Below, in pieces: positions 8,690 through 17,071 of a stretch of 51,357 bases of DNA. The notes under the pieces are model-generated. The model was given only the letters and a program-made list of their open reading frames with translations, searched no databases and was not told where the DNA came from. Position 1 is the first letter of the stretch; the number at the start of each line of letters is the position of its first letter. Source of the DNA: JBPEXY01 sp052031065 (GTDB lineage: Bacteria; Pseudomonadota; Gammaproteobacteria; Immundisolibacterales; Immundisolibacteraceae); assembly GCA_052031065.1 (NCBI GenBank), contig JBPEXY010000213.1, positions 1 to 51,357 on the forward strand, written 5' to 3'. Both the position numbers and the translations under genes were made by a program.

Positions 8690-9730
8690 TCAGGGCAAGC
8701 TACGAACCAGATGCGGGCCGATCAGGTTGGCTACAGGAAGTGGTAGGCGCTGCCATGCCTTAATGGCCAAATTATATTTTGGGTTATCAGGCGATAATCC
8801 AGGCATATCACGCCCAGCCGCCAGCCAGTATTGCCAGTTTAATGGTATCGGTTCAGCCCCCCACTGTTTTTTAAACCGATAAGTGCCCGAATCAACTGTT
8901 GAGCGGCCAAAATCAAAGACCTTACAGCCGGCCTCCACCGCGGCCCGCAGCACCTCGCCATAAAGCATCATATTTGCGGAAATACTATTAAATTTTCTTC
9001 GCGAAGAGGCCCATGGAATCTCCATTCGGTAACCATCTGACACCAGTAGCCCGGCCGCTGCAGGCTCCCCAGTTACCGAAATGATTACAATTTCGGGATT
9101 GAGAAATTTGCACGCCAATAACTTCTGGAAAAACTGTCTCGCGTAAACCGGTGTTCCAAGGTCCCGCATATTCTCCGCAAACACCTGATAAAACTGGTCA
9201 AGCAGCTCAATGCCCCCAACCGTAGCTACTGCCCCTGCTTTGGCCGGTCTGCGTATCTGAGAACGCAATTTGGATTTGAAGCCACCCACCAAAGTATCGT
9301 AATCATCCGGGAGCTGAAGGTGCATCATCACTTTGTCCGACCTCACCCGCAGGTCACCTTCAACAGGAGCCTGATGGCGAAATTCAAAATGGGAGCAGCC
9401 ATGGTCGTCAGCTATACCGATTGCTTGATCAATCAGTTCTTTAGCCACTTCTGGTGTATCGGCTACTACGCCACCGTAATTAAAATAGGGCAGGGAGACA
9501 CAATAATGGCCAAATACCAGACTCTTTAGCCTGACGAAGGGCAGAATCCCGTTAATCTTATTATCTGGGCCTAAACTCTTGAGGTAGATGGGGTGTTGCT
9601 GGAAGACAGTAGAGATGAGATCAGCAATCTCAAAGCGGTGATAATGGCTAGCGTTTTGGTTTTGCCTTACATATTCATTCCAACCGGAATGGTCGGCTGC
9701 ATGCACTAGAGTTACAGAATTTTCGCTCAC
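8690..9730 (-). CDS. FemAB-family protein of XrtA/PEP-CTERM exopolysaccharide loci
   Basis: Matches the FemAB-related protein found in PEP-CTERM/XrtA clusters (TIGR03019 type). It is built of two GNAT-like halves, with ASHYHRFEIADLIS near the start, FKSKLRSQIRRPAKAG in the middle, and CKVFDFGRSTVDSGTYRFKK near the end, which is highly characteristic. Its biochemical role is not established; aminoacyl or acyl transfer is assumed from FemAB. I prefer the GTG at 9730 (346 residues) because family similarity starts there and it clears the upstream stop at 9747. A TTG at 9769 would add 13 residues and overlap the deacetylase gene by 23 bases. Neither has a strong ribosome site. Confidence 0.85.
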   Translation of the reverse strand: MSENSVTLVHAADHSGWNEYVRQNQNASHYHRFEIADLISTVFQQHPIYLKSLGPDNKINGILPFVRLKSLVFGHYCVSLPYFNYGGVVADTPEVAKELIDQAIGIADDHGCSHFEFRHQAPVEGDLRVRSDKVMMHLQLPDDYDTLVGGFKSKLRSQIRRPAKAGAVATVGGIELLDQFYQVFAENMRDLGTPVYARQFFQKLLACKFLNPEIVIISVTGEPAAAGLLVSDGYRMEIPWASSRRKFNSISANMMLYGEVLRAAVEAGCKVFDFGRSTVDSGTYRFKKQWGAEPIPLNWQYWLAAGRDMPGLSPDNPKYNLAIKAWQRLPLPVANLIGPHLVRSLP

Positions 9731-9746
9731 TGTAAAAGGTCTTAAT

Positions 9747-10589
9747 CTATAAAAATTGATGGTGTTCAAGACTTACCAGGTCAGCAAGCCGGCCCCACTC
9801 GAAATCAGACAGTAATTTTTTAAGTTTAGGTTCCATTTTTCCCAGATTCGTATAGTGGCGAAATCGGGTTTTAAGCGGCAGTCCGAGCTCTCTCGGCTGC
9901 TCGGGGTCCAGCTCCCACGGGTGGAAGTAGAACACTCCCGCACTCTGTTTATTAACACGTTTCAGGCCAAAACTGGAATAACTATAAGGGAATAGTCGAA
10001 AGTACCCTCCTCCGCCCACGGGGAAATTCCTACCCAATACCTGCATCGTTGTTATCGGTATTTCAGTTAATGCTCCCGAACAAACCGGATAGGGCAATCT
10101 TGGCAGACTGGTGTCCCCGTACAGATCATGGTTGATCGGATAAACGCTGGAACTGTAGCGGTAGCCGGCTTTAACCAATGCATCATAAGCCCATGGCGTC
10201 TCTCGGCTTATTGAGTAACTGGCTGCTCGATACCCCAGAACCTCTTTTGCAGAAAGATCCTCAAGAATTTTTTTAGTCCTGTCTATATCTGCTAAAAATT
10301 CTTCCTCATTCTGATGCATTACCCTGACATGGGAGTATCCATGGCTGGCAACCTCGTGCCCCTGGTCAGCAATTTTTCTCACCAGGTCGGGATATTGTTC
10401 TGCCACGATACCAAGAACAAAAAATGTCGCCTTGACCTTGGCTTCAAGAAAAAGGTCCAGACACCTGAGCGTATTCTGATCAACACGTGAAGGGCGGTTG
10501 GTCCACTCTGCCCGGTCAATTACCTTTTCAAACGCTGACACTTGATAATAGTCTTCAACGTCGACCGTCATGGCATTGATTACACCCAT
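9747..10589 (-). CDS. XrtA-system polysaccharide deacetylase
   Basis: NodB-type carbohydrate esterase of the kind encoded in exosortase loci (TIGR03006 type). Residues 7-20 (MTVDVEDYYQVSAF) are the family's altered NodB motif 1 with Asp10. The zinc-binding HxxxH appears as SHGYSH (His83, His87), and YRAASYSI and FYFHPWELD are further NodB-like motifs. Presumably it removes N-acetyl groups from polysaccharide sugars. I chose the ATG at 10589 (280 residues) over a GTG five codons earlier because MGVINAMTVDVEDY is the familiar family start. It follows the ATPase gene by 18 bases. Confidence 0.9.
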   Translation of the reverse strand: MGVINAMTVDVEDYYQVSAFEKVIDRAEWTNRPSRVDQNTLRCLDLFLEAKVKATFFVLGIVAEQYPDLVRKIADQGHEVASHGYSHVRVMHQNEEEFLADIDRTKKILEDLSAKEVLGYRAASYSISRETPWAYDALVKAGYRYSSSVYPINHDLYGDTSLPRLPYPVCSGALTEIPITTMQVLGRNFPVGGGGYFRLFPYSYSSFGLKRVNKQSAGVFYFHPWELDPEQPRELGLPLKTRFRHYTNLGKMEPKLKKLLSDFEWGRLADLVSLEHHQFL

Positions 10590-10607
10590 CTTTTCGTCAC
10601 CCACTGC

Positions 10608-11576
10608 TTATTGATCACGCAGAATCGTCTCTCTAACCTTGATAGAAAACTCCTTGTAGTCTTTGGCAAGACTCAGAGCAACGCTCTCAAGCGCTGCCAG
10701 TCTCCCATGAATGTCTTCGTTCTCTTTAACTGAAAAGGTATGTTCTTCCACGGCGGTTTCGCTGTATCTCTCCTCAGCCATTTCGGCTTCTACGGCGGCA
10801 ACCAGTGACTCATCAATTCGGTGAACCTCTTCCAGGCAGGCATATAGAAAAATGCGGTCCCAGAGCAAATTGATTTTTCTCGGGATTCCCCCAGTGATCT
10901 GGTATACGGAATCGTGCGCCGCCTGCTCGATTTGCGGATCATCTTTCCACCCACACAGCGTTAGGCGATGGTTGGTATAGAGCTGGGTATCCTGCTTGCT
11001 CAGCGGCTGCAGCCCTGTCGATGCAATGACTCTCTCCCTCAACTGCTTTAACTGAGGCGAGCCAATAGTGATGCGAAACTCTTTTTGGCCGAGTAAAAAA
11101 CACTGCAGCATCGGTTTTCCGTCCACCTCATAGTTAGACAGCATCCTTAGCTCTTCCAATGTCCTGATAGGAAGATTCTGGGCTTCGTCAATCACTAACA
11201 AAACGCGCTTCCCCTGCGCCGCTTCTGCTTCAAGAAATGCCTGAAACTGTTGCAGAAGATCACCCTTGGCCAGCCCTTTATACTCCAGCCGGAATGCCGC
11301 ATTAATAAGTTTCATCAGGTCAAAATCATCCACCTGAGTCGTAACCAGCTGCGCGGCAGTTAACCTTGACGAATCAATCTCGGAAAACAGATTTTTAACC
11401 AGAGTGGTCTTACCAGTGCCTATATCACCGGTGATCACAATAAACCCTTCCGCCTGACTCAACCCATAACTCAGATAGGCTATGGCGCGGGAATGGGCCT
11501 TGCTCGGATAGAGGAAACGCGGATCGGCCGTTAATTGAAACGGTTTGGCACTCAGGCCAAAAAAGTCAAGATACAT
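10608..11576 (-). CDS. XrtA-associated AAA ATPase (ExeA/GspA-like)
   Basis: A 322-residue AAA ATPase of the type found in PEP-CTERM loci (TIGR03015), related to ExeA/GspA. It starts with the hallmark MYLDFFGLSAKPFQLTADPR. Walker A is GDIGTGKT (50-57) and Walker B is VLLVIDE with Asp130-Glu131. RVIASTGLQPL and GGIPRKINLLWDR complete the domain. There is no C-terminal peptidoglycan-binding domain and no clear membrane segment, so it probably acts in the cytoplasm. Its exact role in exopolysaccharide assembly is unknown. It sits between the beta-barrel gene (12 bases) and the deacetylase gene. Confidence 0.9.
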   Translation of the reverse strand: MYLDFFGLSAKPFQLTADPRFLYPSKAHSRAIAYLSYGLSQAEGFIVITGDIGTGKTTLVKNLFSEIDSSRLTAAQLVTTQVDDFDLMKLINAAFRLEYKGLAKGDLLQQFQAFLEAEAAQGKRVLLVIDEAQNLPIRTLEELRMLSNYEVDGKPMLQCFLLGQKEFRITIGSPQLKQLRERVIASTGLQPLSKQDTQLYTNHRLTLCGWKDDPQIEQAAHDSVYQITGGIPRKINLLWDRIFLYACLEEVHRIDESLVAAVEAEMAEERYSETAVEEHTFSVKENEDIHGRLAALESVALSLAKDYKEFSIKVRETILRDQ

Positions 11577-11588
11577 AAATTTTGTCGG

Positions 11589-12998
11589 TTAAAGTTCTAT
11601 GATCAATCCAGCACCAAAAACCCGGGAAAGATAATCGAACACATCTGCGTCGGAAGAGCCGTTTCCAAAACCGCTGAATACTCTGAAAGTCAACCCGGGG
11701 CGAGGCTCATAGGACAATTCCACGGTGGAGAAAAGTTCATCGTAACGCACTCCATCTCGAAGCTCCCGCTCATCGTAATCAATTCGTGTTGATACCGACA
11801 AACGCCGGTTTAGTTTATGGAACCATTCAAACGTAACGGTCTCAAAGGTCTCCTCCTGTTCCACACCGAACAGTTCTAATTCGGTTGACCGGTCCTCAAC
11901 AACAAGCGCTAGATTCAGAAAGCCTCTAGGGTACACGTATCGTGCAGAACCCTTAAAAAAATCATTGGTAAAAACTTGTGCGGTATCGATGCCGACCAGT
12001 GACTGGAGAATTCCTGTCGGATCAAAAATATTGTCACGGCTTAGATCACTCCCACTAACGACCTCCTGACCGGTTTCGATGTTCAACTCTAAGCGGTTCA
12101 GCGGAATTGAGAACTCACCGGAAAAATAATCACCATAGTAATGTTGCTCGTAACGTACGCTAATTTCCGCTTGTCCCTTGGGCTGCCAGTTAAAACCGAC
12201 TGAATTACTATCACCACGCTCACTACTGGATCGGAAGACCGAGCGACTGACATCTTTGTCATAGCCCACACTGGCAACGATCGACAATAGATCGGTCAGC
12301 GCAAAATCGACCTCAAACTCGCTTTGAGAATGAGTAGCATCAAGACCCGTTTCATAATCAACGACTCTATAGTTAGAAGTTATCGACCACGAAAACCGAC
12401 CCTCGGAACGATAGGGTGATACCTCAAAAGAGTAGAGCAGGCTATTACTATCAACCTCCTCATCAACCCGAAAAGCCCCGACTGACAACTCTGTTTGCAA
12501 TTTGCCACTGGGCAGGCTGGTCCAGTACATCTGTGTGCCATAAACCGTACTGTCAGTAAGATTATTAGAATTGGTAAGCTGGTTATATCCACCAGGTCTG
12601 TCAAAAGAAACAACCTGCTGGGTGCGATTAACGAAAATATTTTGCGTCAACGCATTCTCTATCCAGCGAAGTTCCGCAGAGCCATTGACCTGATGATACT
12701 CATCGTCAAACTCTGACAGATCCTGATGGTTTAACGTTTGCAACTGATACTCAACGAAAACCGCGGCGCCTGGAGAATCGATCGCCAGATCAAAACCAGG
12801 ATTTAATTGCGCAATCCAGTCTGAGCGCCCGCCAGATTTGACCAGATCGATATTCTCGACATAGTCAAGCTCTAACTCCAGACGCGGCTGAAAGTACATT
12901 TGAGCAATGGCATGAGAAGAGCACAAACAGAGAACGGTAAAGACTGTAAAAACCCGTCGCCCATGCGAGTTTCGGCACGCCGCTCCCGATTTAGCCAT
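11589..12998 (-). CDS. XrtA-system outer-membrane beta-barrel protein
   Basis: A 469-residue secreted protein rich in alternating aromatic/polar strands, matching the PEP-CTERM-locus family TIGR03016. A signal peptide occupies residues ~1-33 (hydrophobic stretch VFTVFTVLCLCSSHAIAQ). The mature part (MYFQPRLELELDYVENIDL onward) shows repeated amphipathic strands and a C-terminal aliphatic end (GAGLIIEL), consistent with an outer-membrane barrel. It may be the outer-membrane pore or a helper for polymer exit. I start it at ATG 12998, which overlaps the kinase stop by 8 bases (ATGGCTAA); an earlier in-frame start would run 83 bases into the kinase gene and put 25 residues before the signal peptide. 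Confidence 0.82.
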   Translation of the reverse strand: MAKSGAACRNSHGRRVFTVFTVLCLCSSHAIAQMYFQPRLELELDYVENIDLVKSGGRSDWIAQLNPGFDLAIDSPGAAVFVEYQLQTLNHQDLSEFDDEYHQVNGSAELRWIENALTQNIFVNRTQQVVSFDRPGGYNQLTNSNNLTDSTVYGTQMYWTSLPSGKLQTELSVGAFRVDEEVDSNSLLYSFEVSPYRSEGRFSWSITSNYRVVDYETGLDATHSQSEFEVDFALTDLLSIVASVGYDKDVSRSVFRSSSERGDSNSVGFNWQPKGQAEISVRYEQHYYGDYFSGEFSIPLNRLELNIETGQEVVSGSDLSRDNIFDPTGILQSLVGIDTAQVFTNDFFKGSARYVYPRGFLNLALVVEDRSTELELFGVEQEETFETVTFEWFHKLNRRLSVSTRIDYDERELRDGVRYDELFSTVELSYEPRPGLTFRVFSGFGNGSSDADVFDYLSRVFGAGLIIEL

Positions 12999-13857
12999 AT
13001 GATCCGTAGACACTATCCTTGGAACTGGCCAAATTGGTCTTGTTAAGCACAAATCCGGCAAACCTGCTGCCATCGAGATACTGCAACGACTCTGAAATAA
13101 TGGTTGAAGAGGTTTTCTCCGCTTCTACAACCATAACCAGATGACCAGCCATAAAAGCGAGTCCTTTAGCAATGGACGAGGCCAGTAAAGGGGGCGTATC
13201 GAGAACAATTACCCGGTCTTTGTAGCGAGTAGATAACTCAAGCAGGAACGCCTTCATTTTTTCACTGGTCAGGAGCTCTGCATTGGCCTCGATCTGCTTT
13301 GCGTTACCCGCAGGTATTAACTTGAACCGGTCGATATCAGTAGAGTGAATAATATTGGCAATTTCCACTTCGCGATTGATCAGATAATCAGACAACCCCG
13401 GATCCACGGCAATTCCAAGCTGAGAAACTACTGACTTTTTGACCACATCAAGGTCTACCAGCAGTGCGGTTCTATCCAACTCCATGGCAATAGAGATCGC
13501 CAGGTTTATCGATGTGTAGGTTTTACCTTCACCCTCAAGCGAGCTGGTCACCATCACGACATTGGATAGCGCATTGCTTCCTGACTGAGAGTCGAGTCTG
13601 CGCAACAGCGGTTGCTTGATTCGCCTGAACTGATCGGCCAGCGGCGAACTACCCATTTCCGGTAGCAGCAGACTATTGGCCGCCATGAGTGGCCGATCCA
13701 ACTTAACCAGTTTTTTCTGCTCAGCGGAAGCGTCAGAATGACTGGAAAACGCCTCGGCCGCATCGCCTGGAAGCTTAGAACTCGCCAGGGTTCCTTCCGC
13801 TCCAGGTTTACCGACCAGCCGGTTAACAGCTTTTTCTATGGAGGTCATTTGTTTCAC
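12991..13857 (-). CDS. XrtA-associated tyrosine autokinase
   Basis: BY-kinase of the CpsD/CapB/EpsG class as found in PEP-CTERM loci (TIGR03018 type), 288 residues. Walker A is SLEGEGKTYTS, Walker A' is ALLVDLDVVKKSV, and Walker B is VIVLDTPPLL. Only two tyrosines close the tail (DSVYGSYG), a short version of the usual tyrosine cluster. Such kinases phosphorylate themselves and control polymer length with a Wzz-like partner, which here is the adjacent gene. The start codon overlaps the chain-length gene's stop by four bases, indicating translational coupling. Confidence 0.9.
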   Translation of the reverse strand: MKQMTSIEKAVNRLVGKPGAEGTLASSKLPGDAAEAFSSHSDASAEQKKLVKLDRPLMAANSLLLPEMGSSPLADQFRRIKQPLLRRLDSQSGSNALSNVVMVTSSLEGEGKTYTSINLAISIAMELDRTALLVDLDVVKKSVVSQLGIAVDPGLSDYLINREVEIANIIHSTDIDRFKLIPAGNAKQIEANAELLTSEKMKAFLLELSTRYKDRVIVLDTPPLLASSIAKGLAFMAGHLVMVVEAEKTSSTIISESLQYLDGSRFAGFVLNKTNLASSKDSVYGSYG

Positions 13858-15404
13858 CCAAGCGGCAGTCCGACAATGGCGATTTGGTAGTACAACAGGG
13901 CAGCGAAAAGAAGCAGCATACCCAGTCCACTGACCACCAGAGCAACAATATCAAAACGCTTGCGCCGCACCTGCTTGGCGCTCCAGGCCATTGAAATCTC
14001 CCCAAGGACCGGCAGCGAAAATTCGTCCTCCAGCTCGGTTTTGGAATATATGGCCCCCCTCAGCTGGGCAAATACCATCGCCAGGCCTGTTGCGATACCG
14101 ATCGCAATCGCAAGTACCGCCGAGAGGAACATGGGACGGTTGGGCCCTATTGGCGTCAATGGCATCACCGGAGGCTCTATGACCCTGAACTGCACGGTGT
14201 CACCACTTTTATCGGCCTGTTCAGAAATCGTTGCGGATTCTCTTCTCTGCACCAATTCCTGATAGGTCTGCAAAGTAACGTCGTAGTCCCTTACCAAGGC
14301 CGTGTATTCTGCTTCGATCTGAGGAAAAGTCTCAAAACGTGAGCGCAGATCAGCCACTCGGCGACGATATTCCTCTACCCGGACGCCTAATCCGGCAAGC
14401 TCCGCCTCAGCCTGACTTTGTAAAATGCTCAGCTCCTGGTAAACCGGGTTGTCTACCAGCACTTTACTTCCTGAAGATTCTGGAGCGATCTCATTGGCGC
14501 TATTTTTTAACTTCTCTAGCGCCGACAGGGTGGAAATCACATCGGGATGGTCGTCTGTATAGCGCAACTGCAAATCACCCAGATGCAATTCAAGTGCACT
14601 AATTTTGTCCGCAACACCCTGACCCTTGTTCTCCATAACCGCGGCAGAAATTTTCTGATCAATTTTCGATATCTGGGTATTAAGCTGCTCCAGCCTGAAA
14701 CGGGCTTCTTTTTGATCAAGTTCCGCTTCCTGAAGTATCAACTCAGCCTGGGACAGCCGCTGATAAAAACCCATCTTTTCGTCGGGTAACATATTGGAGT
14801 ACTTGGTATTGAAGCGTTTGATCGCGTCATCCGACTCCTCGAGACGAACCCGATACTCTTCTATTTGCCGATTTAGAAACTGCGCGGCACCGGTAGAATC
14901 CTGCCGGGTCATTCCCAGGGTACTCTCAAGAAATACACTGAGTAGTTCTTCAACCACTTTAAAAGCGGTAGTGGCATTGGTATTGACATACCTGACTGTG
15001 TATATGTTGGCGTCAGGTCGACGCCGGTCAGCATGACCCTTCACATCAATACCGTTGGCGAGAGATAGAACCAGCCGCTCCATCTCTTTATCCGTCGTAA
15101 CGGTAAGATCAAGATCAGTTTCCAGGATGATTTTTTCGATATTGGGTCGCGCCAACAAAGTCCTCCTCATCAACAGGGCAGCCTGTTCCTTAACGGTATT
15201 ATCAACCGCCAAACCTTTCAGCAATGGCCTCAACACCGACTGAGTGTCGACATAGACCTGCGCTTTGACCTCATATTGATTCGGTAAAAGCCAGACCACG
15301 CTCCACCCAGTCAGACAGACAATCACGAAAAAACCCAATGCGAGCCAGCGGAAGTGCATAACCTTCCACACAATTGCCTTGACCTGCCGGAAAAGATCAT
15401 CCAT
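13854..15404 (-). CDS. XrtA-system polysaccharide chain-length determinant (Wzz/PCP)
   Basis: Inner-membrane polysaccharide co-polymerase of the PEP-CTERM-locus type (TIGR03007), 516 residues. A first membrane segment lies at ~18-40 (WLALGFFVIVCLTGWSVVWL). A long periplasmic region with coiled-coil character (~150-400) follows, then the proline-rich motif VIEPPVMPLTPIGPNRP before a second membrane segment, and a third hydrophobic segment near the C-terminus. No kinase domain is fused; the kinase is the next gene, overlapping by four bases. Known relatives set polymer length and couple synthesis to export. Confidence 0.92.
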   Translation of the reverse strand: MDDLFRQVKAIVWKVMHFRWLALGFFVIVCLTGWSVVWLLPNQYEVKAQVYVDTQSVLRPLLKGLAVDNTVKEQAALLMRRTLLARPNIEKIILETDLDLTVTTDKEMERLVLSLANGIDVKGHADRRRPDANIYTVRYVNTNATTAFKVVEELLSVFLESTLGMTRQDSTGAAQFLNRQIEEYRVRLEESDDAIKRFNTKYSNMLPDEKMGFYQRLSQAELILQEAELDQKEARFRLEQLNTQISKIDQKISAAVMENKGQGVADKISALELHLGDLQLRYTDDHPDVISTLSALEKLKNSANEIAPESSGSKVLVDNPVYQELSILQSQAEAELAGLGVRVEEYRRRVADLRSRFETFPQIEAEYTALVRDYDVTLQTYQELVQRRESATISEQADKSGDTVQFRVIEPPVMPLTPIGPNRPMFLSAVLAIAIGIATGLAMVFAQLRGAIYSKTELEDEFSLPVLGEISMAWSAKQVRRKRFDIVALVVSGLGMLLLFAALLYYQIAIVGLPLG

Positions 15405-15445
15405 TGCTGCGCTACCTACTGTTCACTCTCGTAAAACGTGGTTAA

Positions 15446-16051
15446 TTAGAACCAATCAAGGGGTATCAACAATGTGTCCCCAGGCAACAATGGAATATTG
15501 GATTCAAATTGACCCTTGACGAGAATATCGTCCAGGCGCACGGGAATGCGCTCGTTATGCCGAATAATCATGGCACTGTTTCCCGCAGCATATTCGGTCA
15601 GGCCGCCAACCAGAATAATCAGATCTATCACTCTCATACCCTCCCGATAGGGTAACGAAGCCGGTTCCAGAGCCTCTCCAACGACCCTGACCTGCTGTGA
15701 GTAATCACCAACAAACTGCTTGACGGTTACCGTGACTCTGGGGGACCTGATATAGCTGGCAAGTTCCTCTTCAATAACGCGCGCCAGCTCCTCGGGCGTT
15801 TTGCCAACCGCTTCAATATTTTCCACCAGCGGGATGGTTAACCGGCCGTCCGGGCGAACCGGCACACCTGCTACCGTTACATCTGGATTTCTCCAGACGA
15901 AAACATCCAGCACATCTCCAGCACCAATTCGGTAGGGCGACCAGCTGCTTTCACTCGATAAATCGGCTTTCTTTACCCCTGAAGAGCACGCCGACAAAAG
16001 CAGCAGAGCAACAGACATGAGCAACGATTTTTCAAATAGTCTAAAACTCAT
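15446..16051 (-). CDS. XrtA-system polysaccharide export lipoprotein (Wza-like, short)
   Basis: Outer-membrane export component of the Poly_export/SLBB family, TIGR03027 type, 201 residues. The lipobox LLSAC puts the lipidated cysteine at residue 22. The Poly_export segment begins YRIGAGDVLDVFVWRNPDVT (about 41-60), and an SLBB domain follows with VRVVGEALEPASLPYREGM. It is about half the size of E. coli Wza and lacks its transmembrane C-terminal helix region, as usual in XrtA loci, so the separate beta-barrel protein (11589-12998) may form the actual pore. It precedes the chain-length gene by 41 bases. Confidence 0.92.
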   Translation of the reverse strand: MSFRLFEKSLLMSVALLLLSACSSGVKKADLSSESSWSPYRIGAGDVLDVFVWRNPDVTVAGVPVRPDGRLTIPLVENIEAVGKTPEELARVIEEELASYIRSPRVTVTVKQFVGDYSQQVRVVGEALEPASLPYREGMRVIDLIILVGGLTEYAAGNSAMIIRHNERIPVRLDDILVKGQFESNIPLLPGDTLLIPLDWF

Positions 16052-16095
16052 TTTTTTTCACCATTGAATTGACCGGATCATCCAGATCTACCGCA

Positions 16096-17070
16096 CTATT
16101 GCGATCTGTTTTGGAGAAACCACTCGAAAGTGCTCTGCAACCCCTGCCGCAAATCAATTGACGAAGACCACCCGAGACGGGACCTGGCTTTACTGGTATC
16201 CGAATAATTTCGCATTACATCGCCAAGCCTGGGATCACTGTAAAAGACCTCGGGAACAGCAACTCCCAGACCAACTGCAACTTCCTGCAGCAGCTCAACA
16301 AGTTCATTAACGGTTGTTTCTCGATTTGAGGCTATTTGAAATATCTCGCCTCCAATACCGGGAACTGAAGCGGCCTGTTCCACTGCCCTGACCAGTTCTT
16401 CAATATAGATGAAATCGCGGGTTTGATTGCCGGAACCATAAACTTCCAGTAACTCGCCGTTGATCATCTGAGTAATAAATTTAGCTACCACACTACTTTT
16501 GTGTGCCGACCTCGGCCCATAAATATTGCCAAACCGAAGCGCCACGGTCTCCAGACCGTAGGTACGAAAATAGGCCGAACAGTATCCCTCTCCAGCCAAC
16601 TTGCTGGCTCCGTAAGGTGACACCGGGTGCGGTGCTAACTCTTCATGGATTGGCGGCTCCACCTCACCGACCGGCGCACCGCTGGACGCAAACACAAATC
16701 GGGAACAGCCCGCCTTGTGTGCCGCACTAAGCATATTCTGCGTACCGACCACATTGATGTCACAGTCCAGCCCTGGGTTCATGACCGACTGGTGAACACC
16801 GGTATTTGCCGCCAGGTGCACCACGACATCAGCAGAGCCGCAAACCTTATTAACCAGCTCGACATCCAAAATATCCCCCTGCGTCAGGGTGACCCTGGCA
16901 TCGGCCTGCATCGTCTCACCTTCGACATATTCAGCTACCGAAGCCAAAGCTTCAGTAGTGCCGACGGAAAGGTTATCCAGCACCTGTATCTGGGAAGCGG
17001 GGTGTTCCAGCAGCCTGTGAATCAGATTAATCCCAATAAACCCACAACCACCTGTAATTAACCAGCGCAA
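16096..17070 (-). CDS. NAD-dependent nucleotide-sugar epimerase/dehydratase (extended SDR)
   Basis: Extended short-chain dehydrogenase of 324 residues resembling UDP-glucose/UDP-GlcNAc 4-epimerases. It has the Rossmann motif GGCGFIG, VVVHLAANTGV, the catalytic YGASK, and RFGNIYGPR. The serine region reads FASSGAPVGE, slightly unlike the usual SSxxxYG. I start it at TTG 17070: GGAG sits five bases before, and the frame then begins with RWLITGGCGFIG. The next in-frame start upstream would overlap sqdB by 50 bases. It may supply the 4-epimer of the TviB product or another sugar; substrate is not decidable from sequence. Confidence 0.83.
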   Translation of the reverse strand: MRWLITGGCGFIGINLIHRLLEHPASQIQVLDNLSVGTTEALASVAEYVEGETMQADARVTLTQGDILDVELVNKVCGSADVVVHLAANTGVHQSVMNPGLDCDINVVGTQNMLSAAHKAGCSRFVFASSGAPVGEVEPPIHEELAPHPVSPYGASKLAGEGYCSAYFRTYGLETVALRFGNIYGPRSAHKSSVVAKFITQMINGELLEVYGSGNQTRDFIYIEELVRAVEQAASVPGIGGEIFQIASNRETTVNELVELLQEVAVGLGVAVPEVFYSDPRLGDVMRNYSDTSKARSRLGWSSSIDLRQGLQSTFEWFLQNRSQ

Positions 17071-17071
17071 A

